In this document: positions 54,562-63,914 of the stretch, in pieces
How positions within the stretch are numbered: position 1 is the stretch's first letter
How the letters are laid out: every line of letters begins with the position of its first letter
From: Halegenticoccus soli
GTDB taxonomy: Archaea > Halobacteriota > Halobacteria > Halobacteriales > Haloferacaceae
DNA length: 64,000 nucleotides
Assembly: GCF_002844195.1 (NCBI RefSeq)
Contig: NZ_PEND01000003.1
Coordinates: forward strand, 62,001 to 126,000
Direction: 5' to 3'
Notes under the pieces: model-generated
Databases searched by the model: none
Seen by the model: only the letters and a program-made list of their open reading frames with translations
Told to the model about the DNA's origin: nothing
Program-made: the position numbers and the translations under genes

Positions 54562-55463
54562 ATGTTAGGGGAGGAGGTCGCGGAAGGACGGAAGGAATCG
54601 ACTACCTTCGTCGGTAGTGTGCTTCGAGAACCGGTAGTCGTCGTTCTCGTCGGCCTCCTCTTCGGCGTCGGTGTGGAATTCTACGTCCCGCCGCGAGTGA
54701 CGATTCTCTCGGCCGTTTATGAAAGACGACGGAGCAGTGCGCTCGGCGCGACATTCGCCGCGCGGAATCTCGGCTTCGCCGTCCTCCCGGCCGTTGCAGG
54801 CGCTATCACGGCCGTGATCGGGAGGTACCCGGGCCACCTCGTCACGGTACCGGCCTTCGCAGCTGCCCTCGCTGGGACGTAGGCCGTCGTCCCGCGCTCT
54901 GGCGGCACTCGGACGCCCCGTGTCACGCCTCGAACCCTTCTTTTGCGTCGAACCGCGGGCGGCTTGCGGGCTGTCGGCGGTCAGCTCCTCGGTCCCGCCG
55001 TCTTTCGGGCGACCGCCGCGCTCGCGCTGATGACGTTCGTCTACCAGAGGCTCTCTGTGTTTCTCCTGACGTACCTATCCGTCGAGAAGGACGTCACTCC
55101 GGCGGTCGCGCCGTTCCTTTTCGACGCGTTCTCCGCTATAGCGGCGGCGTCAGCAACGGCTACATCCCGGCGGCGCTCCAAGATTCGGAGCAGGGGAGCG
55201 AGTACGGGTTCATTCGACGAACCCACTTTTTCGCCGTCGGTTCGACCGCCGCCGCGGCGACCGGCACCCTGCTTGACCGCGGCTTCGCGGCGGAGGTGTT
55301 CTACGCATACGCCGTTCTCACGCTCCTTGCGGCGGGGCTGTTCGTGATCCTGTCACTGGCGCGGAGGCGGCACCCGAAACGGCGACAGACCGCTCCGCGA
55401 GGCGTCACCGCTAAAACGCGTGTCGGTGCCACCCACCGTCGACGGGCAGGATCGAGCCGGTGA
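54562..55463 (+). pseudogene. Broken MFS-type transporter
   Basis: The first piece (REPVVVVLVGLLFGVGVEFY, then SALGATFAARNLGFAVLPAV) ends in an in-frame TAG at 54880-54882. The second piece in the same frame carries ATAALALMTFVYQRLSVFLL. Near 55137 the frame shifts and continues with YSGGVSNGYIPAALQDSEQG and EVFYAYAVLTLLAAGLFVIL. Together these resemble the helices of an MFS transporter of the sugar/organic-acid type, with an internal stop and a frameshift. The piece from about 55411 overlaps the SDR stop on the other strand. Confidence 0.65.
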
Positions 55464-56208
55464 TATACTCCGCCGCGGGGGAGGAAAGGAAGGCGACGGC
55501 ACGCGCGAACGCCGACGGCGTTCCGAGGTCCTCGAGCGGGAGTTCCGCAACGCGGCGCCTCCGGGCTTCTCGCTCGCTTATGCCCTCACGGTCGGCTAAC
55601 TCCGAGATCTTGTTCTCAATCCGTTCGGACATGACCCCGCGGGGAGAGACGCAGTTTACTCGGACGCCATCTTCGCCGTACTCCTCAGCCAGCACTTTCG
55701 AGAGACCGTAGATTCCGGGTCGGAAGACGTTTCCGAGGGCACCGCCGGCGGACGGCTCCAGCGCCGACGCCGCAACGAGATTGGTTATCGCGCCGGTGCT
55801 TTCGCAGAGCGCCGGAAGCGCGCGCTCACACGTCAGGATGGTGCTCCGCAGAATGCCGCGGTACGCATCGTCGAACGCGTTGATCGAGAGGTCCGGAAAC
55901 CGCGTCGTCGCCGGGCCGCCGTGGTTGGTCACGAGGACATCCAGCCCGCCCAGGCGGTCCATCGCGTCGTCCGTCGCAGTGCGGACCGCGGCCTCGTCGG
56001 TCAGGTCACAGACCACCCAATCGATTGCGTCGTCGTCACACTCGGTCGCCGCACGGATCGACCGCGCGGCCTCCTGGAGGTTGTCCGGGTCGCGCGAGGA
56101 GACGACGACGCGGGCCCCCTCGCGGACGAACGCTTCCGCCACCGCTCGCCCGATACCACCACTTGCCGCCGTCACGTACACGCGACTCCCGCCGAGTTCG
56201 AGATCCAT
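55411..56208 (-). CDS. Short-chain dehydrogenase/reductase (SDR)
   Basis: Classical SDR of 265 residues. N-terminal cofactor motif TAASGGIGRAVA (variant of TGxxxGIG with Ala in place of Gly), NHGG for the structural loop, Ser148 in LVAASALEPS, and the YxxxK active site as Tyr167-Gly-Leu-Ser-Lys171 (GIYGLSKV). C-terminal GSILPVDGGWHRHAF is typical. It oxidises or reduces an alcohol or ketone with NAD(P). It is transcribed toward the broken MFS gene and away from a gene desert. Confidence 0.92.
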   Translation of the reverse strand: MDLELGGSRVYVTAASGGIGRAVAEAFVREGARVVVSSRDPDNLQEAARSIRAATECDDDAIDWVVCDLTDEAAVRTATDDAMDRLGGLDVLVTNHGGPATTRFPDLSINAFDDAYRGILRSTILTCERALPALCESTGAITNLVAASALEPSAGGALGNVFRPGIYGLSKVLAEEYGEDGVRVNCVSPRGVMSERIENKISELADREGISEREARRRRVAELPLEDLGTPSAFARAVAFLSSPAAEYITGSILPVDGGWHRHAF

Positions 56209-58966
56209 GTGATCGCCACAGCCAGCGGAAGGATATAATTACCTGTTCGTGCGAATCGCGTTCTCAATCGTCATTCTGCGGCTTCTCGCAGAACGCCGAG
56301 GTGCCAAACGCGACGATCACCTTGACACTCACAATGCACGCTGTCGCACCTTCCCTCTAACGCAGCTTACAACAAATGATATCGTATCTCGGAAAAGGCC
56401 ACTCGCACGTTCAACAGGCCGCTACGCGAACTAATCCGAGCAGAATCATGCTATCCTCACCAAATCCCACGTTGATCCAAGATACAATCGAATTGTGGCA
56501 TCGTGATATTGAGGATGATTGGAATTTTGGGTTACGGAGCCAGAATCGAGTAATGCAGAAGGAGACATCGACGGTGAGGTAATGGCGAACGCATCATCGG
56601 CGAGCCGCTTACCGAACTCCGTCTCCGCGGCGTAGCTTATCAAGGTGCATTGAACTGGAATTTACTGGAGCATTCATAACCTACCTGTTCTTGAAGAGGG
56701 TGGCCTGAGCGGCTATTTACCAATGCATCCTTGATCTAATATCAAGGATCTCGTCACCTAGTGACTCGAGAAGTGCGCGAGAATTGCCTTTCTGAGTGCC
56801 ATGCTGTGGAGGTAGACACGCTGTCCGATCCGAGTCATTCTCACCCTCCGAACAAGGGACGTTGTTCGCAGTCTTAGAATTATAGAACCCTAAAACGAAG
56901 GCCGTACTCGCCGATCAGCGCACGCAATACTGGAACTAATGGAGCGCCTGCTATCCGCGAAATCGTTAACGTAAACGAGACAGTGAGATGTAGAGACAAT
57001 TTTGAAGGGGGTAACTATCCAAATGATTCCGATGGTGAGATACAAAAATAGTTGTATCACCCTTTCTGGCTCTCGAACGTAAAAAGCTACGTCTGACACA
57101 AAATGTTTTCTGTGAATTACACTCTTGTTCCTATCTAAAACCACTTTCGGACGTTCTGTAGAGTGTTGATCCAGATCATCTTCGATAATTCGGGGTAGCG
57201 TTCTGGAAAATAGTGAAGACAGTGTTAGGGCACCAGTAGATCCACTGAAACCAACTATAGGGTTTTGGAGAGAGTAGACCAGCTCTCCCCGCTAAAGACA
57301 GTCTACTATGGGTAGAAAACGTCTTTGTTTAACTACTTCCGTTGGGAACCCGTCCTGAAGATTCACCGTCTGACCCATCATACTACCCTGCTACTCTAAA
57401 TTTGTGTCTGTACTCGGGACTTCGCGGCCCTGGGAGCAGATCTTCAGCAATCCTTGAGACGACGGCGAAACGGCCAGTGATGGAAGCAAATATACCTAAA
57501 GACAGCCATTACGCATGCTGGGAAACCAGCAAATCGAGGACTCGCACGTGACTCTACCACTCCTGCCGCTGTCCTGTGGGTTCTCGTGACCTACGATATT
57601 GAGGTAGTAGGATGAGATATGAACGTTGCCCGCCGTAACACCTCATCTGCAAGCCTCTCGTGACCTTACTGTTCACCCTGCAGCCCCCGCGGAGACCGAT
57701 GCTCACAGTGTTCCTCACCGCGATGACGGACCAAACTGCCAACACCCATCGTGCTGACACAAGGATGTCAGCTGCGGATGTCCCACAGCTGAATGACGGG
57801 TTGATAGCTCCAGCATCGTATCAATCGCCAATATCTGCGTCAACCGAGTCAAGGTGGAGACACAGAAAGAACATTGCCTTGTCGACGATGTCGACGTTGA
57901 GTACGTCGGGGATGGCGCGCTCCATTACGCCTATTTCGGACTATCGTTTTTGATCTGCTCATCTTCATCGTGCTGCTCGTTCTGCTGACGTATCTCTTAT
58001 ATGGCGTCGTAAACGGCAACTCAAAGAGGAAGAGGTATAATACTACCGCTCAGTCGTTGTTGTAGGATAATCTCGAGCTGTCACTCAACTCGTTTCTGAA
58101 CAACAACCAGTGCGGTGTAGAGATAGCTCCTTCCATAAACCATTGAGAAGGTTAACGTCTGTAGCGAAAAGGTAGGACTGGCCGTATTCGTTAAGAGCCC
58201 TACCCCAGAATCTCTTTCTTAATAGCGTTACCCGATATTACCGAAGTGTACAGCAGATCTCGCTCGCAAAGTTTTTGCGGTGCCCCTCTACAACTGCAGC
58301 TATATTGTCAATTCAGACCGGGATACATAGTTGTCACGTCATCTCGGTGCGAGTCGTAGGGATTCGTCTCTTCCGAACGGTTATCGTTAGCCAAGGACAG
58401 AGGTTTACTTCCCTTTACAACAAAACGACACGATTTAGTAACCTCGTTTTGAATCGTCACCGAGACGCCGTTACAATCGTACTATCGTCACACACCTGAT
58501 CGAGTAAGTGTGTTGGAGAGTCAATGCTTGTCGATTATCTCCTCAACCAGTTCTTTGACCGTGTTGGCGAGTATTACTTCCCCCAACGAGATACAGTGGA
58601 GGTACTTGCAGTTACCCCCTGATGAAGCCGTCTGAACTAAATATGTTAGATCGTTACGATCGAATGTTATCCGTTCGTAACCCCCGAACGCACTTCGCGA
58701 TATCGACATGAGAATACACTCGATTCGCCGTGTCTGCATCGACTCTTTGAACAAGGTCGTTCGTCTCATCAGGAGCGACCGTTCACGTACGACAGTCGTT
58801 CGTTTCTTCCGAACGCGGGCTTACACGGCACGCACGGTCACTGACGAGAGCCAGCTAGTGAGCTACGGGCTGCGTAGAACCACGTTCACCGTGTTGGGGG
58901 ACAGCGGCCGCGAGCCTCCGGAGTGGGAAAATACTATGATGCACTCTGGTATATACTTACACGACA
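56209..58966. other. Gene desert, AT-richer, with decayed sequence
   Basis: About 2.75 kb with no reliable gene and clearly lower GC than the neighbourhood from about 56230 to 58780. Open frames are short, rich in Ser/Arg/Ile, and match no family I know. One stretch (57797-58065) has a membrane-like segment interrupted by a frameshift; see its own entry. I looked for transposase signatures, long inverted repeats and tRNA-like folds and saw none that convinced me. Confidence 0.6.
57797..58065 (+). pseudogene. Possible relic of a small membrane protein
   Basis: Frame reading VSIANICVNRVKVETQKEHC, then VDVEYVGDGALHYAYFGLSF, changes frame near 57958 and goes on as LIFIVLLVLLTYLLYGVV before a Lys/Arg-rich end and stop at 58065. 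The hydrophobic helix with a flanking Tyr-rich loop looks like a decayed membrane protein. No start codon was found and the family is unknown. Confidence 0.3.
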
Positions 58967-59944
58967 ATGGTCAGCATCGACTACATGGCTCACCAAGAGC
59001 AGTACAGCCCGTCGCAACTACTCAGATTTTCGGAACTCGCCTCACAGAACGGATTCTACTTCGTCTGGACGTCAGACCACTTTCATCCGTGGTTTCACAC
59101 CGACGCGGAGGCCGGATTCGCGTGGTCGTGGTTGGGGGCCGCCACGGAGCGCATCGACGTCCCCCTCGGAACGTGCGTGACGCCCGCCGGGGAGCACTAC
59201 CACCCCGCGCTGATGGCGCAGGCGTTCGCTACGCTCCAAGAAATGCACGACGAGCGAGTCGTGTTGGGGCTTTCGACTGGTGAGGCGATGAACGAGAAAC
59301 CCCTCGGCCACGACTGGCCCGAGTACCCGGTTCGACGCGATCGGTTGGAGGAGACGCTCGAAATCGTCCACGGCCTCTGGGAGAACGAGGGATTCTACAA
59401 TTACGAGGGCGAACATTTCGACGTCGACGACGCCCGCCTCTACACGATGCCCGACGAGCGTCCCACAATACAGATCGCCGCGAACGGCCCAAGTACGGCG
59501 ACGCTTGCCAGCCAGTACGGCGATGGCTTCATCACGGTCAAGAAGGGCGAGGAGTACACGGACCGGTTGTACCCGGCCATCCGCCGCTACGCCGAGGAGG
59601 TTGGTCGCGATCCTGATGAAATTGAGACGACGCTTCTGGTCATCGCCTCCTACGATTCGGATTACGAGCGTGCGCGCGCGTCGACCCGTCCCTGGTGGGC
59701 GACGACCCAAAACGTCTTCGACCGCGCGATGGCGAACCCCAAGGACATTGAACGCGAGGGCGAGAAGGCCACAGAGGAGGAGATAGAGGCCAAGTTCCTC
59801 ATTGCCGATGATCCGAGCGCCGTCGCCGCGCAACTCGAGGAATACGCCGAGATGGGCTTCGACCGCATCGCGTTGGGTAACACCAGCCCTGAACCGGAGC
59901 GATTCTTCGAGGTGATGGGCGACGAGGTCATCCCGTCGCTGTGA
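58967..59944 (+). CDS. LLM-class F420-dependent oxidoreductase
   Basis: Luciferase-like enzyme of 325 residues related to F420-dependent sugar-phosphate and alcohol dehydrogenases. First barrel strand MVSIDYMA, then YFVWTSDHFHPW, RVVLGLSTGEAMNEKP and PTIQIAANGPSTATLASQYG. The related gene at 29116 has SLWFGDHFQPW and ERMNE in the same places. A start at 58967 keeps the first strand; a TATA-like AAAATACTA near 58928 is about 35 bases upstream. It is followed by the ThDP enzyme after 78 bases, with likely cotranscription. Confidence 0.9.
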   Translation: MVSIDYMAHQEQYSPSQLLRFSELASQNGFYFVWTSDHFHPWFHTDAEAGFAWSWLGAATERIDVPLGTCVTPAGEHYHPALMAQAFATLQEMHDERVVLGLSTGEAMNEKPLGHDWPEYPVRRDRLEETLEIVHGLWENEGFYNYEGEHFDVDDARLYTMPDERPTIQIAANGPSTATLASQYGDGFITVKKGEEYTDRLYPAIRRYAEEVGRDPDEIETTLLVIASYDSDYERARASTRPWWATTQNVFDRAMANPKDIEREGEKATEEEIEAKFLIADDPSAVAAQLEEYAEMGFDRIALGNTSPEPERFFEVMGDEVIPSL

Positions 59945-60022
59945 GGCCGTCTGGATCAAAATTGCGTATCCGTCCTGCCTGGGGGAACGTTTAAGAAAGG
60001 GGTCCACATCTATCCGAACGAG

Positions 60023-61762
60023 ATGCCCAGACTGAACGGTGGCGAGATTATCGCCAAGTACCTGGAAAAGGAGGGCGTCGAGTACCTCGTCGGTATCCCC
60101 GGCCACGGTAGTACGAACCTGCTCGACGCGTTCAACGACTCCGACATAGAGATCATTCAACCGCGGCACGAACAAGGCGCGACGCACCTTGCAGATGGGT
60201 ACGCCCGCGCCAGCGGAAAACCGCTGGCCGTATTCACCTCTATCGGACCGGGGGCAACGAACACGGTGACGGGGGCGGCGACGGCGTACGTGGACTCGAT
60301 CCCGATGGTCATCTTCACTGGTGCGCCCCAGACCCATGAGTACGGCCAAGGCATCCTCCAGGAGATAGAGCGCCAGAACCCCGGTGACTTCCCCAGCGTC
60401 ATGGAGCCCGTGACCAAACAGAGCTTCGAAGTCCGGGACGTAGAGCAACTCCCGCGCATCCTCCGACGCGCGTTTCAGATCGCGCTCTCGGGCCGTCCGG
60501 GACCGGTCCACGTCGACGTCCCGATGGACGTGCAGGGCGCAGTCGCCGACATCGAGTTACCCGAACCGACGCAGAGTCGCCCACACAGTCGCCCCGGCGG
60601 CGATCCGGGAACCGTCTCGGACGCAGCGGAGCTGCTCGCGGACGCCGACCGTCCGGTCATCGTTCCCGGGGGCGGGACCATGCTCGCGGAGGCGTGGGAC
60701 GAAGTCCGCGAGCTCGCTGAATACCTCCAAGCCCCCGTGATTCCGACGTTCCAGGCGAAAGGAATCATCCCCGAGGATCACGACCTATTCGTGGGCTACG
60801 CCGGGTGGATCGGTTCCACGGCGGGCAACGAACTGGCGTCGAACGCCGACGTCGTACTCGCCATCGGCTGCCGCTTCACTGACCTCCACACCTCTTCGTT
60901 CGAGGAGGGTGTCAGCTTCGACATCCCGCCGAGTAAGCTCGTCCACGTCGACATCGACCCGCAGGAGATCGGGAAGAACTTCCCGGTGGAGGTCGGGATT
61001 CAGGGCGATGCGAAGGTGGTCACCCGACAGATTACGAACGAACTTCAAGAGCGCATCGACCCCGTCTCGAAGGAGGGTAACGACTACTACGACGAGATAC
61101 AGGAATTGTGGTCCGAGTGGGAGGAGATGGTCGCCGAGCGCTGGCGCGACGACGATGTGCCCATGAGCATCTCGCGTGCCATCGCCAGCCTCCGCGACGT
61201 CCTCCCCCGCGACGGTGTCGTGGTCTCCAGCGCCGGCCAACCACAAGAAACCGTGAATCCGGAGTTCCCGGTGTACGAACCCCGGACGAACATCTCGTGC
61301 GGCGGCTTTTCGACTATGGGTTTCGGCGTCTCCGCGGCCATCGGAGCGAAACTCGCGAAACCCGACAGTCCCGTGGTCGCCGTCGAAGGCGACGGGAGCT
61401 TCATGATGTGTAACCAGGAGGTCGCGTGCGCGGTCGAACACGATATAGACGTGACCTACCTCATCGTCAACAACCACGGCTGGAAGTCGATTCGCAATCT
61501 CCAGGTGAGCAAGTACGGGTGGGACCGCGTCCTCGACACCGAGTTCGATCCAGAGACTGACGTGGACTTCATGGAGATGGCCGGGTCGTTCAACGTCGGC
61601 TACGCCGAACGCGTCGTGAAGCCCGAGAATCTCGCCGACGCGCTCGAGGAGGCTATCGCCCACGACGGTCCCGCCATCGTGGAGGCGGTGGTCGAACCCG
61701 ACAATCCGGACTCGGGCGCTATCATTACCGGCAAGTGGGACCTCGCGGATCTCGAAGAGTAA
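60023..61762 (+). CDS. Thiamine diphosphate-dependent enzyme (acetolactate synthase-like)
   Basis: A 579-residue ThDP enzyme of the acetohydroxyacid synthase/glyoxylate carboligase superfamily. Glu50 (QPRHEQGATHLADGYARA) is the residue that activates the cofactor. The ThDP-Mg motif begins GDG at 456-458 and ends at Asn483-Asn484 (LIVNNHGWK). The middle domain carries PVIVPGGGTMLAEAW. Substrates could be 2-oxo acids, sulfoacetaldehyde-like compounds or a cyclohexanedione; I cannot decide. No small regulatory subunit follows, which argues against a biosynthetic acetolactate synthase. The start at 60023 has a short leader after a T-rich ATTTAAG-like element. Confidence 0.9.
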   Translation: MPRLNGGEIIAKYLEKEGVEYLVGIPGHGSTNLLDAFNDSDIEIIQPRHEQGATHLADGYARASGKPLAVFTSIGPGATNTVTGAATAYVDSIPMVIFTGAPQTHEYGQGILQEIERQNPGDFPSVMEPVTKQSFEVRDVEQLPRILRRAFQIALSGRPGPVHVDVPMDVQGAVADIELPEPTQSRPHSRPGGDPGTVSDAAELLADADRPVIVPGGGTMLAEAWDEVRELAEYLQAPVIPTFQAKGIIPEDHDLFVGYAGWIGSTAGNELASNADVVLAIGCRFTDLHTSSFEEGVSFDIPPSKLVHVDIDPQEIGKNFPVEVGIQGDAKVVTRQITNELQERIDPVSKEGNDYYDEIQELWSEWEEMVAERWRDDDVPMSISRAIASLRDVLPRDGVVVSSAGQPQETVNPEFPVYEPRTNISCGGFSTMGFGVSAAIGAKLAKPDSPVVAVEGDGSFMMCNQEVACAVEHDIDVTYLIVNNHGWKSIRNLQVSKYGWDRVLDTEFDPETDVDFMEMAGSFNVGYAERVVKPENLADALEEAIAHDGPAIVEAVVEPDNPDSGAIITGKWDLADLEE

Positions 61763-61849
61763 CGAAGTCGACGATTCCTTTCCGCGTATTACGCTCACCA
61801 CCCGCGGCGGAACAGCGGTTAAGAGTTGACACCCCATATGACCGCGGTA

Positions 61850-63004
61850 TCACATTTCGATGAGCACCTTACCGTCGACTCGCATCGCCGCCTGTCTGAC
61901 CGCGTCGGCGGCGTCTGCCAGGTCGAACGTCGACGTTACCATCGGCAGGTTATCGAGGCGGCCCGCGGCCATCAGCCGAATTGTTCGCGGGTACACCTGC
62001 TGGTCGGTATGCCCCTCCGAACCGTATAGCTGCGCGCTGTTGCCCTGGTACTTCCGGAGCGCTATCTCGGGGTTTGACCCGGCGTTGCTTATGTGAATAA
62101 CGTTGGCTCGTTCGCTAAGCGAGTCCTCGATGACGGGATAGGTCGCCGAGACGGCACCGCTCGTCTCGACGTGGACGTCGGCCCCCTCGCCGTCGGTCAC
62201 GTCGTCGATGGTAGTCACGGGGTCGACATCGAGCGGATCGTACACGTGGTCGAAGCCGAGTCCGTGCGCGATTTCCCGGCGCTCGTCGGACGGTTCGAAC
62301 GCGATGACCTTGCCCGCACCGGCGGCCCGCGAGACGTTCATTCCGGTGAGGCCGATTGGACCCACCCCGTGGTAGACGTGGTAGTCCCCGGGGAGGATAC
62401 CTTCGGCTCTCCCGAACAGGCCGTAGTAGGAGATGGTGCTGGGTTCGATGGTTGCGGCCGCGCGGAACAGCCGATCCTCGTCGTCGTACTGCCGAGCCAG
62501 GTCGGAGACGTCCCAGACGATCTTCTCCGGGACGGCGACGTACTCGGCGAACGCGCCGTCGATGGTGAATCCAAGTTGCTCGAAGTTCTCGCAGTGACCG
62601 TGGAACCCCTGTCGGCACATCTGACACCGCCCGCAGTAGTCCGTCACCTCCGCTGTCACCAGGTCGCCCACCTCGAACAGGCTAGTGTCTGAACCGGTCT
62701 CGACCACCTCTCCGGCGAACTCGTGACCCGTCACGTTCGGCAACTGCGTGTACGCTGAGTAGTGCATGTATCCCTCGTCGTCCGTCTCGATCATCGAGAC
62801 GTCGCTACCGCAGATCCCCGCGTACCGGACTCGAATTAGCACCTCGTCGGTGGCGGGTTCGGGACGCTCGCGTTCTTCGACGCGCAGTTCGGGGTGCTGC
62901 CACACCTGACCGCTGTTCATCGCGCGACGTCGTTCCCGCTCGTCGTCGCTCAGGTCGTAGTCTGCACGCGGATTCCACTCCGCATCAAGCACGAGTGCTC
63001 GCAT
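61850..63004 (-). CDS. Zinc-dependent alcohol dehydrogenase (MDR family)
   Basis: Medium-chain dehydrogenase of 384 residues. The catalytic zinc site shows YAGICGSDVSM and VTGHEFAGEVV; the structural zinc site has four Cys in YCGRCQMCRQGFHGHC. The NAD(P) fold starts at GVGPIGLTGMNVSRAAGAG. I chose the ATG at 63004 (MRALVLDAEWN), which gives the family N-terminus; the open frame extends much further upstream without homology. It lies back-to-tail with the aldo/keto reductase, 76 bases apart, on the same strand. Confidence 0.92.
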   Translation of the reverse strand: MRALVLDAEWNPRADYDLSDDERERRRAMNSGQVWQHPELRVEERERPEPATDEVLIRVRYAGICGSDVSMIETDDEGYMHYSAYTQLPNVTGHEFAGEVVETGSDTSLFEVGDLVTAEVTDYCGRCQMCRQGFHGHCENFEQLGFTIDGAFAEYVAVPEKIVWDVSDLARQYDDEDRLFRAAATIEPSTISYYGLFGRAEGILPGDYHVYHGVGPIGLTGMNVSRAAGAGKVIAFEPSDERREIAHGLGFDHVYDPLDVDPVTTIDDVTDGEGADVHVETSGAVSATYPVIEDSLSERANVIHISNAGSNPEIALRKYQGNSAQLYGSEGHTDQQVYPRTIRLMAAGRLDNLPMVTSTFDLADAADAVRQAAMRVDGKVLIEM

Positions 63005-63080
63005 GCGTGAACCGAACAGCCACTGTATAATAAGTGTAAGTGTCGAGCGGACCGTCCGACCCGCCGCTCCGCGTGATGGC

Positions 63081-63884
63081 TCACCAAGACATCCAGGACG
63101 GGTCCTCGCACCGGTGCGTTCGATCGATGGCGTCGATTCGTTTGACGTCCTCCGGGTTGAGTTCGAGCGCCTTCGCCCGGTAGTTGTCGCGAAGGTGATC
63201 GACCGAACTCGTTCGGGGAATCGCCGCGACGCCGTCTTTCGACAGGAGCCACGCGAGGCTGACGACGGCGGGCGAGATGTCGTGTTTCTCGGCGACCGCG
63301 AGCACGGCGTCTTGGTCGAACACCTCACCCTGCGCCAGCGGCGAGTATGCGACGAGCTGCGTCTCGGTGTCGCGCAGGTGTTCGCGTAGCTTCGTCTGTT
63401 GAAGCAGCGGATGCATCTCCACCTGGTTGGCGGCGATGGAGATGTCCACGAGGTCACGGGCCAGCGACAGGTCGTCCACGGTGTAGTTGCTGACGCCAAG
63501 GTTGGCGACGGCACCCGTCTCGACGTACTCTTCGAGGACGGGGAGGACGGTTTCGATCTCTTCCTGGTTTCGCGGCCAGTGGTGGTACACGAGGTCAATG
63601 CGGTCGAGCCCGAGGCGCTCGAGGCTCTCATCGATGGCCGTGCGCACGTACTCCGGCGTCTTCTCGGGTTCTTCGAAGTGGGCGACCTTCGTCGCAACGA
63701 AGAGGTCGTCGCGGTCGACGTCCGAGGCAGCGATGGCGTCGCCGACCTCCGACTCGTTCCCGTAGAGGCGGGCAGTGTCGATGTGTCTGTACCCAGTTTC
63801 GAGGGCCGTCTCGATGACGGCCGAACCCTCGTCGCCGACGAGGCTGTACGTTCCGAAGCCGAGTTCCGTCTCTGAATCGAACAC
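63081..63884 (-). CDS. Aldo/keto reductase
   Basis: NAD(P)H-dependent reductase of 267 residues. The catalytic tetrad is present: Asp36 and Tyr41 in YRHIDTARLYGNE, Lys66 in FVATKVAHF, and His101/102 in LVYHHWP. The pattern PLAQGEVFDQDAVLAVAEKH is typical of the later barrel. I chose GTG 63884 as start because a TATA box (63906-63914) lies at the right distance and the protein then begins like its family (GTG, then FDSETELGFGTYSL). A longer frame to an ATG at 63986 is possible but unlikely. It should act with the ADH and ThDP enzyme. Confidence 0.88.
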   Translation of the reverse strand: MFDSETELGFGTYSLVGDEGSAVIETALETGYRHIDTARLYGNESEVGDAIAASDVDRDDLFVATKVAHFEEPEKTPEYVRTAIDESLERLGLDRIDLVYHHWPRNQEEIETVLPVLEEYVETGAVANLGVSNYTVDDLSLARDLVDISIAANQVEMHPLLQQTKLREHLRDTETQLVAYSPLAQGEVFDQDAVLAVAEKHDISPAVVSLAWLLSKDGVAAIPRTSSVDHLRDNYRAKALELNPEDVKRIDAIDRTHRCEDPSWMSW

Positions 63885-63905
63885 GAAACGAGATACTTGG
63901 GCATC

Positions 63906-63914
63906 GGATAAATG
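63906..63914 (-). promoter_or_regulatory. TATA box of the aldo/keto reductase
   Basis: CATTTATCC read on the minus strand is centred about 25 bases before the GTG at 63884, so transcription would begin at the start codon (leaderless). This supports the GTG over the ATG at 63986. Confidence 0.65.

Noticed and set aside
58949-58956. GTATATAC as TATA box for the LLM gene at 58967
   Set aside because: It is only about 15 bases from the ATG. Using the next ATG at 58985 would remove the first barrel strand, so an upstream AAAATACTA is preferred.
56209-58966. Insertion sequence or transposase in the desert
   Set aside because: No DDE or HUH motif, no terminal inverted repeats and no target duplication could be recognised by eye, so it is recorded only as a decayed region.
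59072-60511. Open frame of 479 codons on the minus strand
   Set aside because: Antisense to the LLM and ThDP genes, which carry clear active sites.
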